DNA of 64,000 nt from Enhygromyxa salina (GCF_002994635.1 NZ_PVNL01000002.1:30829-94828), one strand, 5' to 3'; counted from the first letter of the stretch, positions 1 to 10,300 are shown. Translations and numbers: made by a program. The notes: generated by a model not told the origin, from the sequence alone.

Positions 1-1165
1 TCGGTCGGTCGGTGCTGTCGTGGCCGTCGCCGTGTTCGTCGGCGATCCCGATGTGGAACTCGCCGCGAAGATCGATCGGTCCCGCGCCGCCCTGGATCGA
101 GCCGCCCGCGATCCATCGCTGCGCCACCTTGCCGCCGAGGGCAGCCCACTCGAAGCCGCCGCCGACGACAGCCGCGCGGGTGAACACGGCGCTGCGGCCC
201 CAGCTGGGCTCGTCGCTGTCGGGGTCGTAGCCCAGCACGCCGACCACGTCGACGCTGCCGGTCGAGCCGAACCCAGTCGAGACCCGGATCGCGTCGACGC
301 CGGGCTTGTAGATGCGGTTGACGGCGGTCGCAGAGAACGGCGCGAAGAAGTCGTTGGTCGTGAACATGCTCGCGACCGTGTAGGTGACCGGGAATCGCCC
401 GACCTCGATGTTGACGGGGTCGAATTTCAGCCGCATCGACGCACGATCGACCCCGAGCTGGCCCCCGACCGCGCCGTCGTCCCAGTACTGCCAGGTCAGA
501 TAGCGGGTTCGATACGAGCTGCGAGTGCTCCCCGCGCTGGCGAAGCTACCGCCCAGGCTCGCCCCGCCGGGGACCCGTGAGAGCTCGCCAAAGCCGTTGA
601 ACGAAAAGTGCACATGCTCGCCGACGTCGGCCTCGAGCAGCAGGCGGGCGACGGTCACGAGCATCGCGTCGTCGCCGTTGGGGAACACGTCGGGGTTGTC
701 GTCAAAGTGCAGGTACGATCCGGTCAATCGCACGCTGCCGGCCAGGATGTCGCCAGCTTTGAGTTTGTCCTCGTCTTCCTCGCTCGACACCGCGTCCGCG
801 CTCGAGCTCCCGGCGGTCGAGTCGTTCCATTGGCTCCAATCGGAGCCCGCATCTGGCTCGATTGGGCCCTCGATTGGGTCCTCGGCCGGCGGTTCACCGC
901 CCCAGCCCGCGGCGTCCCACGCCGAGTTGGGCTCGGACTGCGGGGCGGCCTCGCTCGGCTCGGGGCCCTCACTTTCTAGTTTGGGACCCTCTGCATGCGG
1001 CTGCGCGGCGGGTTCGACCAGCTCGGCGGGCTGCGTTGGTGCGCTACCCCAGCCCGCGGCGTCCCACGCCGATCGCTCGTCCTGGGTCGACTCGGGTCGC
1101 GGTGGCGGCTCGGCGTCGACTCCGGGCGCCCCGAGTAGCGCCAATAGGAGTCCAAAGCTGTCCAT
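1..1165 (-). CDS. Outer-membrane beta-barrel (porin-like) protein, 3' end outside window
   Basis: This reading frame runs open from an ATG at 1165 to the window edge (388 codons), so its C-terminus is missing. It starts with a short signal peptide (hydrophobic LLLALLGAPG, likely cleavage after VDA). A low-complexity Pro/Glu linker follows, containing the motif SAWDAAGWG twice (about residues 33-41 and 75-83). From about residue 125 the pattern is alternating polar/aromatic strands with Gly-rich turns, as in porins. The start lies 5 bases after the stop of the ATPase gene, so the two are probably translationally coupled. It would be the outer-membrane partner of the exporter encoded upstream. 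The family is inferred from composition and context; no specific Pfam family is claimed. Confidence 0.7.
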   Translation of the reverse strand, partial: MDSFGLLLALLGAPGVDAEPPPRPESTQDERSAWDAAGWGSAPTQPAELVEPAAQPHAEGPKLESEGPEPSEAAPQSEPNSAWDAAGWGGEPPAEDPIEGPIEPDAGSDWSQWNDSTAGSSSADAVSSEEDEDKLKAGDILAGSVRLTGSYLHFDDNPDVFPNGDDAMLVTVARLLLEADVGEHVHFSFNGFGELSRVPGGASLGGSFASAGSTRSSYRTRYLTWQYWDDGAVGGQLGVDRASMRLKFDPVNIEVGRFPVTYTVASMFTTNDFFAPFSATAVNRIYKPGVDAIRVSTGFGSTGSVDVVGVLGYDPDSDEPSWGRSAVFTRAAVVGGGFEWAALGGKVAQRWIAGGSIQGGAGPIDLRGEFHIGIADEHGDGHDSTDRP

Positions 1166-1170
1166 TTGGG

Positions 1171-1872
1171 CTAATTCTTGACTTCGTCAGTCTCAACCAT
1201 GCCATCGACCATGTGGACCAGCCGATGTGCTCGGGCCATCACGCGTGGATCGTGCGTCGAGAAGATGAAGGTGACGTTGCGCTCGGTGTTGAGCCGCTCC
1301 ATCAATTGCAACAACAGCTCGGCGGTCGCAGAGTCGACGTTGGCGGTGGGCTCATCGGCCAGCGTGACCAGGGGACCCGACGCGATCGCCCGAGCGATCG
1401 CCACCCGTTGCTGCTGGCCTCCCGACATCTCGGACGGGCGCCGGTTCTCCATGCCCTTCAGACCCACGTCCTCGAGCAATTGGACGACCTTCTCGCGTCG
1501 CTCGGCGGCGCCCATGCCCTGCAGGCGCAGCACCATCTCGGCGTTCTCGAACGCGGTCAGCACCGGGACCAGGTTGTAGGCCTGAAACACAAACCCGATC
1601 TTGTCGCGCCGCAGCCGGCTGCGCTCGCTACGGGTCATTTCTGCCATGTCGGCGCCCTGCAGGAACGCCTTGCCGCGGGTCGGCTTGTCCAGCCCGCCGA
1701 TGATGTTGAGCGCGGTGGTCTTGCCCGAGCCCGAGGGCCCGGTCAGCGCCATGAACTCACCGCGGCGGATCTCGAGATCCAACCCGCGCAGAGCCGGCAC
1801 GTCGATCGAGCCTTGCTTGTAGATCTTCTCGACACGCTCGAGCTTGACGATGACTTCGGATTCCGTGGACAT
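1171..1872 (-). CDS. ABC transporter ATPase, LolD/MacB type
   Basis: ATP-binding subunit that powers the two FtsX-type permeases encoded just upstream. Visible motifs are Walker A (GPSGSGKT), Q-loop region (VFQAYNLVPVL), signature MSGGQQQR and Walker B followed by LADEPT. The roughly 233-residue length is normal for LolD-like ATPases, which extract lipoproteins or other lipophilic cargo from the inner membrane. The ATG at 1872 is preferred over an upstream TTG because GGGAG lies 6 bases before it. It is the fifth gene of the TetR-led minus-strand operon. Confidence 0.92.
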   Translation of the reverse strand: MSTESEVIVKLERVEKIYKQGSIDVPALRGLDLEIRRGEFMALTGPSGSGKTTALNIIGGLDKPTRGKAFLQGADMAEMTRSERSRLRRDKIGFVFQAYNLVPVLTAFENAEMVLRLQGMGAAERREKVVQLLEDVGLKGMENRRPSEMSGGQQQRVAIARAIASGPLVTLADEPTANVDSATAELLLQLMERLNTERNVTFIFSTHDPRVMARAHRLVHMVDGMVETDEVKN

Positions 1873-1924
1873 GATCGCTCCCAACAATGCGAATGACGTG
1901 ATTGCGCTGAATCGGGCCTGCGCG

Positions 1925-3187
1925 CTAGACGATACGAATGGCTTCGACCGGTGAGACCCGGCCGGCCTTGTAGGCCGGATATAAGCCCGCGAGCATGGTC
2001 GCGGCGACCACCGCCAAACCGATGAACAGCAGGTGCGGCGGGTAGATCTCGGCCAAGATGATCGGTGAAATGCTCACGCCCCCGGCCTGCGCCTGCCCGC
2101 TGCCGCCGGTCATCTGTGCGGTGTCGATGCCCGTCGTCGCCAGGTAGTAGTAGGGCCACGCGGTGAGCAGCGCGCCCGCCACGATCCCGCACAAGCCCAG
2201 CCACAGGCTCTCCCACAGCACCAGGCTAAACAGCTGGCGGGCCGAGAACCCGATCGCCGCGAGGATTCCGAGCTCCCGCATGCGCTCCATCACCGAGACG
2301 AACAGGGTATTGAAGATCCCCGCCGCGATCAGGACGGTGACGATCAGCTCCATGATGATCGTGCCACCGACCTTCATGCTCACGAAGCCGGCCAGGTCCG
2401 GCTGGGCCTTGAACCATGGCAGCGTGGCGCTGACCGGGCCAAGGCGCTCGCCGAACGCGGCGTCGAGCTCGAGGGCGACGTCCTCGGAGTGGCGGTGATC
2501 CCCCAAGAACACGGCGATCTGCGTGACCTCGTTGGGCTCGTAGCTGAGCAGCTCGCGAAACGGGTTGATCGGCAGAATACAGATACCCGCGTCGAGCTCC
2601 ATCGCGCCGGTCTCGATGATGCCCGACACCCGCGCGAGCCCGCTGGCGATCTCGCCGTGCTTGTCGGTGACCGTGTAGACCACCTTCTTGCCGAGCTCGA
2701 CGTTGAGGTTCTCGGCCAGGACCTTGCCGATGATGATGCCCTCGTCGTCGGGGCTGGTGAACATCTCGCCTTCGACGATCGAGCCGGCGAGACCGAAGGT
2801 GGTCTCGTCTTCCACGGTCGGGTCGATCGCCAGGACCCCGGCCCCGACGTTGTTGCTGCTAGTTGCGAGCATGACCCCACCGGTAATTCGGGGGACCGCG
2901 GCGTGAACCCGCGGGACCGAACGAATCTCGTCGATCAGCTCGGGCTCGGCCTGCACGGTCTTCTTGAGCGAGGGCGCGTCGAGGTAGGTCGAGTGTTGGA
3001 CGATGACGTGACCGGTACCCATTCGCGCGGAGTGGTCGATCATGTCGGAGTAGGTGTAGTCACCGATCGCCGTCATCACCACCGCCAGCATCGCTCCAAA
3101 CGCGATGCTGAACAGGGTGATGAGCGTGCGACGCCTGTTGCGCCAGATGTTGCGCCAAGCGAGCGTGGGTAGATTCAGTCCTGACAT
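1925..3187 (-). CDS. FtsX-like ABC transporter permease (LolC/E-like), second copy
   Basis: Inner-membrane permease of 420 residues. The N-terminal helix (about 20-42) is followed by a large periplasmic MacB-PCD-like domain (about 45-260) and three C-terminal helices of the FtsX core, with the characteristic ERMRELGILAAIGFS region near 300 that couples to the ATPase. This is the standard 1+3 helix topology of LolC/LolE and MacB-type transporters. An AAGGAG ribosome-binding site lies upstream of the ATG. It is adjacent to the paralogous permease at 3202-4404, and the two probably form a heterodimer with the ATPase at 1171. The cargo is unknown. Confidence 0.9.
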   Translation of the reverse strand: MSGLNLPTLAWRNIWRNRRRTLITLFSIAFGAMLAVVMTAIGDYTYSDMIDHSARMGTGHVIVQHSTYLDAPSLKKTVQAEPELIDEIRSVPRVHAAVPRITGGVMLATSSNNVGAGVLAIDPTVEDETTFGLAGSIVEGEMFTSPDDEGIIIGKVLAENLNVELGKKVVYTVTDKHGEIASGLARVSGIIETGAMELDAGICILPINPFRELLSYEPNEVTQIAVFLGDHRHSEDVALELDAAFGERLGPVSATLPWFKAQPDLAGFVSMKVGGTIIMELIVTVLIAAGIFNTLFVSVMERMRELGILAAIGFSARQLFSLVLWESLWLGLCGIVAGALLTAWPYYYLATTGIDTAQMTGGSGQAQAGGVSISPIILAEIYPPHLLFIGLAVVAATMLAGLYPAYKAGRVSPVEAIRIV

Positions 3188-3201
3188 GGCTCGTTGCTCC
3201 T

Positions 3202-4404
3202 TTAGTCACGAATCGCATCCAGGGGCTGGATGTACGCCGCACGCAGCGCGGGATAGAGGACCGCCAGCGCGACGATGATGACCATCGAGATCATGGGCCC
3301 GGTGTAGGTCTCGAGCGTGATCGAGGACCGCCAGATTGGGTCCCAGGCCATGCCCATGACCGACATGTTGCCCATGTTGATGCCCGTGTGGACCAGGTAG
3401 TAGTTCACCGGGATCGCCACGAGCACACCCGCCGCCATCGCGACGGCGGTCTGCACCGCGGTCTCGAGGAAGATCAGCTTGAGGACCTTGAGCGGCGTGA
3501 AGCCGATCGCCTTGAGCACGCCGAGCTCACGAATTCGCTCGAACACGGCCATCAGCATCGCGTTGAGGATCAGGATCCCCACCGCGATATAGATGATCAC
3601 CGCCATGATGCCCATCGAGACCTCTGACGACTCGAGCATCGACGCCAGGGTTGGCTTGATGGTCTTCCAGCTGGAGATCTCCACGCCGTCTGGCCCAAAG
3701 CCCTGGGCCGTGGCCGTCGCGGCCTCGAGCTCGGTGCCGGGCGGCTTGCGCACGATCATCTGATGGACCCCCTCGGGCAGCACCATCAGCTCGCGAAACT
3801 CGGCCTCGGTCATGAACACGCCCGCGCGATCGACCCCGTCCGAGATCCCCTTGAGGACCCCGCGGATCGGGTACACGTCATTCGCCATCGAGCCGTCGGC
3901 GCCCTGGGAGAGCACCACCAATTCGCCGCCGACGTCCAGGCTCAGGGTCTCGGCGAGGCGCCAGCCGATCACGACGCCCTCGTCGTCGGGCTCGAGCCAG
4001 GTTCCGGCCCGTGTTTGCTGGGAGATCGTGCTGACGTCGGCGTCGGCGACCACGTCGAGTCCGATCATCTGTACGCCAGAGGAGTTCTCCTCGCTGGCGC
4101 CGAGGCCCGAGGCCAACAGCCGGCTCGAGACCTGATAGCCGGCCCCCTCGAGGTCTGCGGTCAATTTGGCAGGATCTGCGATTGTGGTGTAGAGCGATGG
4201 CTTCTCGCGGTATTCGTTGGCGAACACCTGAATGTCACCGACCTCGAGGTTGAGGATGTTGGCCTCGAGCCCCTTGAGGTAGCCCGTGATGATCCCCGTG
4301 TAGGCGATCATCACGAACAGCGCGAGGCCAGTGGCGGCCATCGTCACCACACTGCGCCGAGTATTGCGCCACACGTTGCGCCACGCGAGCTTGAGGTCAT
4401 CCAT
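3202..4404 (-). CDS. FtsX-like ABC transporter permease (LolC/E-like), first copy
   Basis: Inner-membrane permease of 400 residues paralogous to the next gene. It has an N-terminal helix with conserved WRNVWRNTRRS, a periplasmic domain of roughly 210 residues and three C-terminal helices with FERIRELGVLKAIGFTP. The shared WRN(I/V)WRNRRR-type N-terminus with the gene at 1925-3187 indicates duplication. Only three bases separate its ATG from the stop of the LolA-like gene. In related loci a LolA-like periplasmic protein, two permeases and an ATPase form one lipid or lipoprotein export unit. Confidence 0.9.
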   Translation of the reverse strand: MDDLKLAWRNVWRNTRRSVVTMAATGLALFVMIAYTGIITGYLKGLEANILNLEVGDIQVFANEYREKPSLYTTIADPAKLTADLEGAGYQVSSRLLASGLGASEENSSGVQMIGLDVVADADVSTISQQTRAGTWLEPDDEGVVIGWRLAETLSLDVGGELVVLSQGADGSMANDVYPIRGVLKGISDGVDRAGVFMTEAEFRELMVLPEGVHQMIVRKPPGTELEAATATAQGFGPDGVEISSWKTIKPTLASMLESSEVSMGIMAVIIYIAVGILILNAMLMAVFERIRELGVLKAIGFTPLKVLKLIFLETAVQTAVAMAAGVLVAIPVNYYLVHTGINMGNMSVMGMAWDPIWRSSITLETYTGPMISMVIIVALAVLYPALRAAYIQPLDAIRD

Positions 4405-4407
4405 GGG

Positions 4408-5211
4408 TTAGATCGCCTTTAGCTGAGCCACGCTGAAGAACGACTTGTCGATGCCAACGTCAAACTCGAGCTTCGAGTAGGTCATCTCGGTGTACTCGCC
4501 GAGCCTGTCGGCGTCGAGCGGACTCATGCGCATGCGCATGGGCACCTGACGGCCCGCGACGGTCTGAAAGTCGAAGAACTCCATCTTGCGGACCGGGTCC
4601 AGGTCTTCGTCGTAGAACAGCTCACCGACGGGCATGAGATCGGACTTGCGGACCATGACGTCGACCTGACCCCAGACGACCACGGCCTTGGGCTTGGGGG
4701 TGAGGATCAGCGCCCAGGTTGGCTCGCCGTTGATCGTGGGGCCGTCCTTGACGACATAGTCGAAGTCGGTGTCGAGCCGGCTGTCCTTGACCAGGTCGTC
4801 GTTGGTGAAGTGGCTGCCCATCCACGAGCCGCCCATTGACGCGCCCGAGATCTTGATGGTTCGGCCGGTCTTGCTCAAGAACGTGTAGAGGTCCTTGTTG
4901 GACTTGAGCGTGGCGGTGCCGCGCTCCTTCTTGGGCTCGAGGATGCGGATCAGCGAGTAGTCCTCGCCGACAGACCATGCCTCCATCGACATCGATCGCT
5001 CCCAGCGGGCGGTCTTGACGTGCATCGACACCAGCGCGTGGCTCGACTTGCCGCGGTGCAGATCGTCGAGCTGGGTGAGCAGGTAGGCGCCAAACGCTGG
5101 GTCCGAGGGGCTGGGCGGCGCCGCGGTGACCGAACCGGGGATCAAGGCAGCGACACCGGCGACCCCCGACAGCAGCAGGGCGCTGAGAATGAAACGACGG
5201 GATGTGTTCAT
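4408..5211 (-). CDS. LolA-like outer-membrane lipoprotein-sorting protein
   Basis: Secreted 267-residue protein. The N-terminal signal (RRFILSALLLSGVAGVAALI) is followed by a LolA/VioE-like beta-sheet domain. The sequence stretch around MSMEAWSVGEDYSLIRILEPKKERGTA and the C-terminal 'PMRMRMSP' portion match the pattern of 'outer membrane lipoprotein-sorting protein' homologues found beside MacB/FtsX permeases (family knowledge). It overlaps the TetR gene by four bases (ATGA). It probably carries the lipophilic cargo across the periplasm to the barrel protein at 1-1165. Confidence 0.82.
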   Translation of the reverse strand: MNTSRRFILSALLLSGVAGVAALIPGSVTAAPPSPSDPAFGAYLLTQLDDLHRGKSSHALVSMHVKTARWERSMSMEAWSVGEDYSLIRILEPKKERGTATLKSNKDLYTFLSKTGRTIKISGASMGGSWMGSHFTNDDLVKDSRLDTDFDYVVKDGPTINGEPTWALILTPKPKAVVVWGQVDVMVRKSDLMPVGELFYDEDLDPVRKMEFFDFQTVAGRQVPMRMRMSPLDADRLGEYTEMTYSKLEFDVGIDKSFFSVAQLKAI

Positions 5212-5903
5212 GATGATGGCTCTCCTTCGGGTCGGGGACGGATACCGTCGACGACGAGATCAGCGAGAATGGCGGCGAACCGCTCGGGCGACGTGCCCGG
5301 GCGAAAGGTTTCATGGCGGAGCACGGGGGCGAGGTGGCCGAGCCCGGTGATGACGTTGACGCGGTCGCGCAGCTCGATCGGACTCCAGCGGTGATCGGGA
5401 CCTGCGATCTCGTCGAGCAGGGGCTGAAGCAGGTCGACCGAGAAGTTGTTGCTCTGGGACAGCAGCTCCGGCGGGCAGTCGGCCAGCATCGCGGCCATCT
5501 CGGCGTCTTCGAGCAGGCGAAGCATCAAGGGCGAGCGAAAGGGCAGCAGTAAACACGACATGATCCACTTCTTGAGGCGGACTGGTGCCGGTTCGTCGCT
5601 CTCGAGGATCGTCGTGAGCTCCGGCACCCATCGCAGCTCCTCGTAGGCAGCGCACGCGAACAGAAGGTGGATCTTCTTGGGGAAGTAGAGGTACAGGGTG
5701 CCCTTGGCGACCCCGACGTTGGCCGCGAGCTCGTCCATGCTGGTCCCGTGGTACCCGGACGCTGCGAACAGGGGGATCGCGGCCTTCAGGATGGTCAGGC
5801 GCTTTCGACCCTTCTTGGTGCGAGGGTCGATGTCGCCCACGAACTTCTCGATCTCGTGGGTCAGGTCTACCGGGAGGGTCACGACATGACTATCGTGGGT
5901 CAT
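5208..5903 (-). CDS. TetR/AcrR family transcriptional regulator
   Basis: A 231-residue repressor-type protein. The N-terminal helix-turn-helix is at about residues 35-80 (ASGYHGTSMDELAANVGVAK then GTLYLYFPKK). The helical ligand-binding domain follows. It heads the minus-strand exporter operon and is divergent from an RND pump operon, so it is likely to control both. A near-perfect 25-bp palindrome sits directly before its start codon (separate entry), which suggests autoregulation. Confidence 0.93.
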   Translation of the reverse strand: MTHDSHVVTLPVDLTHEIEKFVGDIDPRTKKGRKRLTILKAAIPLFAASGYHGTSMDELAANVGVAKGTLYLYFPKKIHLLFACAAYEELRWVPELTTILESDEPAPVRLKKWIMSCLLLPFRSPLMLRLLEDAEMAAMLADCPPELLSQSNNFSVDLLQPLLDEIAGPDHRWSPIELRDRVNVITGLGHLAPVLRHETFRPGTSPERFAAILADLVVDGIRPRPEGEPSS

Positions 5904-5904
5904 C

Positions 5905-5935
5905 GAGTCAGTTTTGGCAAACCGGACTCAGAGTC
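5905..5935. promoter_or_regulatory. Candidate TetR operator (overlapping palindromes)
   Basis: Positions 5905-5929 form an imperfect palindrome: outer arms GAGTC/GACTC and inner arms GTTT/AAAC around TGGC, with 20 of 25 positions symmetric. It overlaps a perfect 11-base palindrome, GACTCAGAGTC, at 5925-5935. The site begins 1 base upstream of the TetR start codon, as expected for an autoregulatory operator. Binding is inferred, not shown. Confidence 0.5.
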
Positions 5936-6030
5936 TTTTTGGGTCGTGATGGGTGGGTGAGACCGTGAGTTTGCGGACGTTTCGACCGAAAAGCACTATC
6001 TGTGCCACTCCATGGCTGCGGCCTGTTCTG

Positions 6031-6060
6031 CCTAACCAGACCTGACCAGTACTGACTAGT
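6031..6060. repeat. Three tandem decamers in the TetR/RND divergent promoter region
   Basis: Three head-to-tail, related 10-mers are visible: CCTAACCAGA, CCTGACCAGT and ACTGACTAGT. The 10-base phasing places them on one face of the helix. They lie about 90 bases before the adaptor gene and 130 bases from the TetR gene, so they may be a second regulator site or promoter element. The 5904-6147 gap holds no other recognisable element. Confidence 0.4.
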
Positions 6061-6147
6061 ATCCTTGAGAACGTCATTTCAGCGTGCCACGTTAGCCCTC
6101 GACTCCAGCGGTCAGACGTGAAGGTCTCGACCCCAGGTAGCGCTACC

Positions 6148-7317
6148 ATGTCATCTCGTCTCCGTTCCGTTGGTTTTTCCTCATGCGCAGCGCTGCTGCT
6201 CACGGCCTGCCCGACCGAGCCCGCCGCGGACCCCGTCGAGCCCGCCCCCGCCGTCGTCGACGTCCGTACCCTCGAGGTCACAGCCAGCGACTGGCGCGAG
6301 ACAATCCTCGTATACGGAGCAGTCGAGTCGGTCCAAGAGGTCACCCTGTCCGCGAGCCTCAGCGCCACCGTGCTCAGCGTGCACTTCGACGTCGGCGACC
6401 AGGTCGAGGTCGGCACGCCGCTCGTCGAGTTCGACCCAGCCAACCGCAAGACCCAGCTCAAGCAAGCCCGGGCAGATCTCGCCGCGGCCAAGGCCGCAGT
6501 CGAGGACGCCCGCGTAGACCTGGAGGAGGCGCGCGACCTCGAGCGGAGCGGCGCCATGGCGCGGACCGACGTCGAGGCAGCTCAGCGGGCCCTTCGACGC
6601 GCAACGGAGACCTACGAGAACTCGCGCTCAGGCTACAGCCTGGCCCGGACCGACGTGGTCGACACCAAGATCGAGAGCCCAGTCACCGGCACGGTCAGCG
6701 AGCGCTTCGTCGACGCGGGTGAGACTGTGTCGCTCGGTGCGTCGCTAGCGACGATCGTCGTCGCTGACGCGCTGCGGGTCCGGGCGTACGTGTCGGAGCG
6801 GCGCGTCAACCAGGTCCGGGTCGGCGACCAGGCCACCGTCGAGGTCAGCGGGGTGCCGGGCAAGACCTTCGCTGCGCGGGTCGAGCAGGTCGGGCTCGCG
6901 GCGGATCCCCAAACCGGCAATTTCGAGGTGCGGGTGGCGATCAGCGTGGTCGACCCACTGCTGCGCCCCGGCATGACCGCGCGCGTCTACATCCAGACCC
7001 TGCCCGAGTCGGACGTCATCGTCGTCCCGATCCAGGCCATGACCGAGCGAGATCGCCGACGGGTGCTGTTCGTCGCCCGCGACGGCGCAGCCTACGAGAT
7101 CGAGCCGGTTGTCGGGCTGGGCAACGACCAGCTGATCCCGATCTACGACGGCCTCGGGGTCGGCGATCAGGTCATCGTCGACGGCCTCGACTACGTGCTG
7201 GCGGGGACCACCGTCAACCCGACGCCGATCGATCCAAAGACCTTCGCGCCCGCGCCCGTGCCCGCGCCCGCGCCACCGATGCCCGCAGACAACGGCGGGG
7301 GGCAGGTCTCGCAGTGA
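6148..7317 (+). CDS. RND efflux periplasmic adaptor (HlyD/MFP family) lipoprotein
   Basis: A 389-residue membrane-fusion protein linking the RND pump to the outer membrane. A lipoprotein signal ends in LLTAC. After it come a barrel-sandwich hybrid half, a coiled-coil hairpin (about residues 100-165, rich in Ala/Glu/Arg heptads), the second lipoyl half (SPVTGTVSERFVDAGETV), a beta-barrel domain and a Pro/Ala-rich tail. The ATG at 6148 is chosen over a GTG at 6118 because the signal peptide starts there and AGG-rich sequence precedes it. Its stop overlaps the pump's GTG start (GTGA). Confidence 0.93.
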   Translation: MSSRLRSVGFSSCAALLLTACPTEPAADPVEPAPAVVDVRTLEVTASDWRETILVYGAVESVQEVTLSASLSATVLSVHFDVGDQVEVGTPLVEFDPANRKTQLKQARADLAAAKAAVEDARVDLEEARDLERSGAMARTDVEAAQRALRRATETYENSRSGYSLARTDVVDTKIESPVTGTVSERFVDAGETVSLGASLATIVVADALRVRAYVSERRVNQVRVGDQATVEVSGVPGKTFAARVEQVGLAADPQTGNFEVRVAISVVDPLLRPGMTARVYIQTLPESDVIVVPIQAMTERDRRRVLFVARDGAAYEIEPVVGLGNDQLIPIYDGLGVGDQVIVDGLDYVLAGTTVNPTPIDPKTFAPAPVPAPAPPMPADNGGGQVSQ

Positions 7318-10300
7318 AGAACCTGATCCAGTTCTTCGCGTCGCGCTCGCTGCTTGTCAACCTGCTGATGCTGGCCGCGCTCGCGGCTGGCCTGACCGCG
7401 GTCCGCAGCATGAACGCGGAGACCATGCCCAAGATCGACATGGGCATGGTCACGATCACGACCGCCTACCCCGGGGCGGGGCCCGAGGACGTCGAGCTGT
7501 CGCTGACCGATCCGATCGAGGACCAGCTGCGCGGCGTCGATGGCATCGACACGATGCAGTCGACCAGCACCGAGGGCGTCTCGATCGTCAGCGTCACCCT
7601 CGATCCCGACATCGAGGACAAGGACGCCGCCGTTCGAGATCTGCGCGAGGCGGCCGATCGCGCCTCGCTCGAGTTCCCGGATCAGGTCCCCGGCAAGCCG
7701 GAGGTGATCGAGATCTCGACCGACGAGTTCGCGGTCATCGAGCTGCACCTGTCCGGGCCGGTCCCCGAGGAGACGCTTCGCCGTGAGGCCAAGCGGCTCG
7801 CCGACGGGCTAAGCGGGCTCGAGGGCGTCGGCCGCATCGACAAGGTCGGGTATCGCGAGCGCGAGCTCAAAGTGCTGCTGGATCCGGTCGAGGTTCAGCG
7901 TCGTGGGATCCGCTACGACGAGATCTCGGCGGCGCTGCGCGGTGGCGCGCTGCGTGCCTCGGGTGGCTCGATCGAGTCGTTCGTGACCGAGCGCCAGGTG
8001 CTGACGGTCTCGGGCTACGACGACACGGGCGACCTGCTCGACGTCATCGTTCGCTCGACCGACGTCGGCAACGACGTGCGGATCCGGGACATCGGCGACG
8101 TGTTCCTGGACTACGAGGAGTGGACCAAGCAGGCCCGGTCCGGTGGCGAGCTGGGGATCGTGCTCATGGTTCGCAAGCAGGGCAACGCGGACACGCTCGA
8201 CACCGCCGCGCTGATCCGCGACTACTGCGATGAGGTCCGGCCCGACCTGCCGCCCGGCGTGCGGCTCGACGTGCTCAACGACACCTCGCGCTTCACCAAG
8301 GACATGCTCTCGACGCTGGTCGACAACGCCGTGATGGGCGTGGTCCTGGTGTTCTTCGTGCTGCTCGCGTTCTTCGACATCCGGCTCTCGTTCTGGGTCG
8401 CGCTGGGGCTGCCGATCTCGGTCGCGCTGACCTTCGTCGGCATGAACCTCATGGGTCTGGATCTGGACCTGATGACGTTGATGGCGCTGCTGTTGATGCT
8501 CGGGATGCTGGTCGACGACGCGGTCGTCGCGGGTGAGAGCGTCTACCGTCATCGCGAAGCCGGGCTCGATCCGCTGCGCGCCGCGATCGACGGGACCCAC
8601 GCCGTCGCGGCTCCGGTGATCACCAGCATCATCACGACCGCGCTCGCGTTTGCGCCCGTGCTGTTCCTGGGTGGGATCGAGGGCAAGCTGCTGCGGGCGA
8701 TCCCGATCGTCGTCGCGCTGACGTTGGCCAGCTCGCTGATCGAGAGTCAGCTGATGCTGCCCGCTCACCTGGCCCACGGTCGCAAGCCCAGCAAGGCCCG
8801 CGGGTGGTTTGACTGGGTGCGGGCTCGCTACGACACGCTGGTCGCCAAGCTGGTCCGGCGCCGCTACCTGACCGTGCTCGGGTACCTGCTCGCGGCTGGG
8901 GTGCTGGGCTCGCTCGCGTTCAGCCGGGTCCCGTTCAACCTGTTTCCGACCACGGACTCCGACATGTTCATGATCAAGGTCGAGCTCGCGGAGGGCGCGG
9001 CGTTCGAGCGCACGGCCGCCAAGGCCGAAGAGCTCGAGGCGCTGATCCGGGCCGAGACCGGCGACGATCTACTCAGCGTCAGCACCGAGGTTGGTCACCA
9101 CGACTATGGCGTCGGCGGGGGTGGGACCCACGCTTCGTGGGCGCTGACCAAGGTCTACCTGCAGCCCGCGGGCGCGCGCGAGCGGACCTCGACGCAGATC
9201 ATCGAGTCGCTCGAGTCCGTGTTCGCCACGGTCGAGGACGTCAAATTGCTCGAGGTCGTCAAGGGTGGGGCCTCGCCGACCTCGGGGCAGCCGATCGAAG
9301 TCGTGGTGTCCGGCCCGGCGAGCGAGCGCCTGCGGGTGACCGACATTCTGGTCAACAAGCTGCGCGCGAACCCGGCCGTGACCTCGGTCGAGACCAGCTA
9401 CGAGCCGGGCAAGCCGGTGCTCGAGGTTCGCCTCGATCCGGTCCTGATGTCGGCGCGAGGTCTGACCGAGTCCGATGTCACCACGGCGATCCGGGTAGCG
9501 ATCGACGGGACCCACATCGGCGACATCCAGTTTGGGAGCGAGAAGATCCCGTTCAAGATGGCGTTCCAGGACCGCGATCGGGCCAGCCTCGACACCCTGC
9601 AGGGGCTCGTGGTCCAAAACGGCGCGGGCGACTCGATCCCGCTCAGCGGGGTGCTGTCGGTCAGCGAGCGGCCGGGAGAGTCCAGCATCGTGCACGTCGA
9701 TGGTGAGCAGACCGTTACTGTGTTTGGCGACATCGACCGGGCCCAGGTCACCGTCGAGGCGATCAATCAAGAGCTGCAGCAGTTCGTGCGTGACTCGAAG
9801 CTCGAGCAGCAGTTTCCGCAGGTGCGGCTCGAGTTCGGCGGCGAGCTCGAGCAACAACAAGCCGCGCTCGGGGAGCTGGCGATCGCGCTGGTCCTGTGTC
9901 TGGGCTTGATCTTCATGGCCCTGGTCATCCTGTTTGGCTCGCTCACGCAGCCGGTGCTGATCATGATCGTGATCCCATTTGGGATGGTCTGCTCGGTGAT
10001 CGGCCTGATGATCCAGGGAATTGATCTGAGCATCATCGCGATGGTCGGGATGCTTGGCCTCGCGGGGGTGCTGGTCAACGACTCGCTGGTGATGGTCTCG
10101 GGCCTCAACGACGCACGCGGCGAGCGAGCTTCGCTGACGCCAGCCGAGATCTGCGCGGGCGCGAGCCTGCGGCTGCGGCCGATCTTGATCACCTCGGTGA
10201 CCACGACCGCGGGCTTGTTTCCGACGATCTATGGGTCCACCGGATCGACGGCGTTCATCGTGCCGATGATCTCGACGATCGCCTGGGGTGTGCTGTTTGG

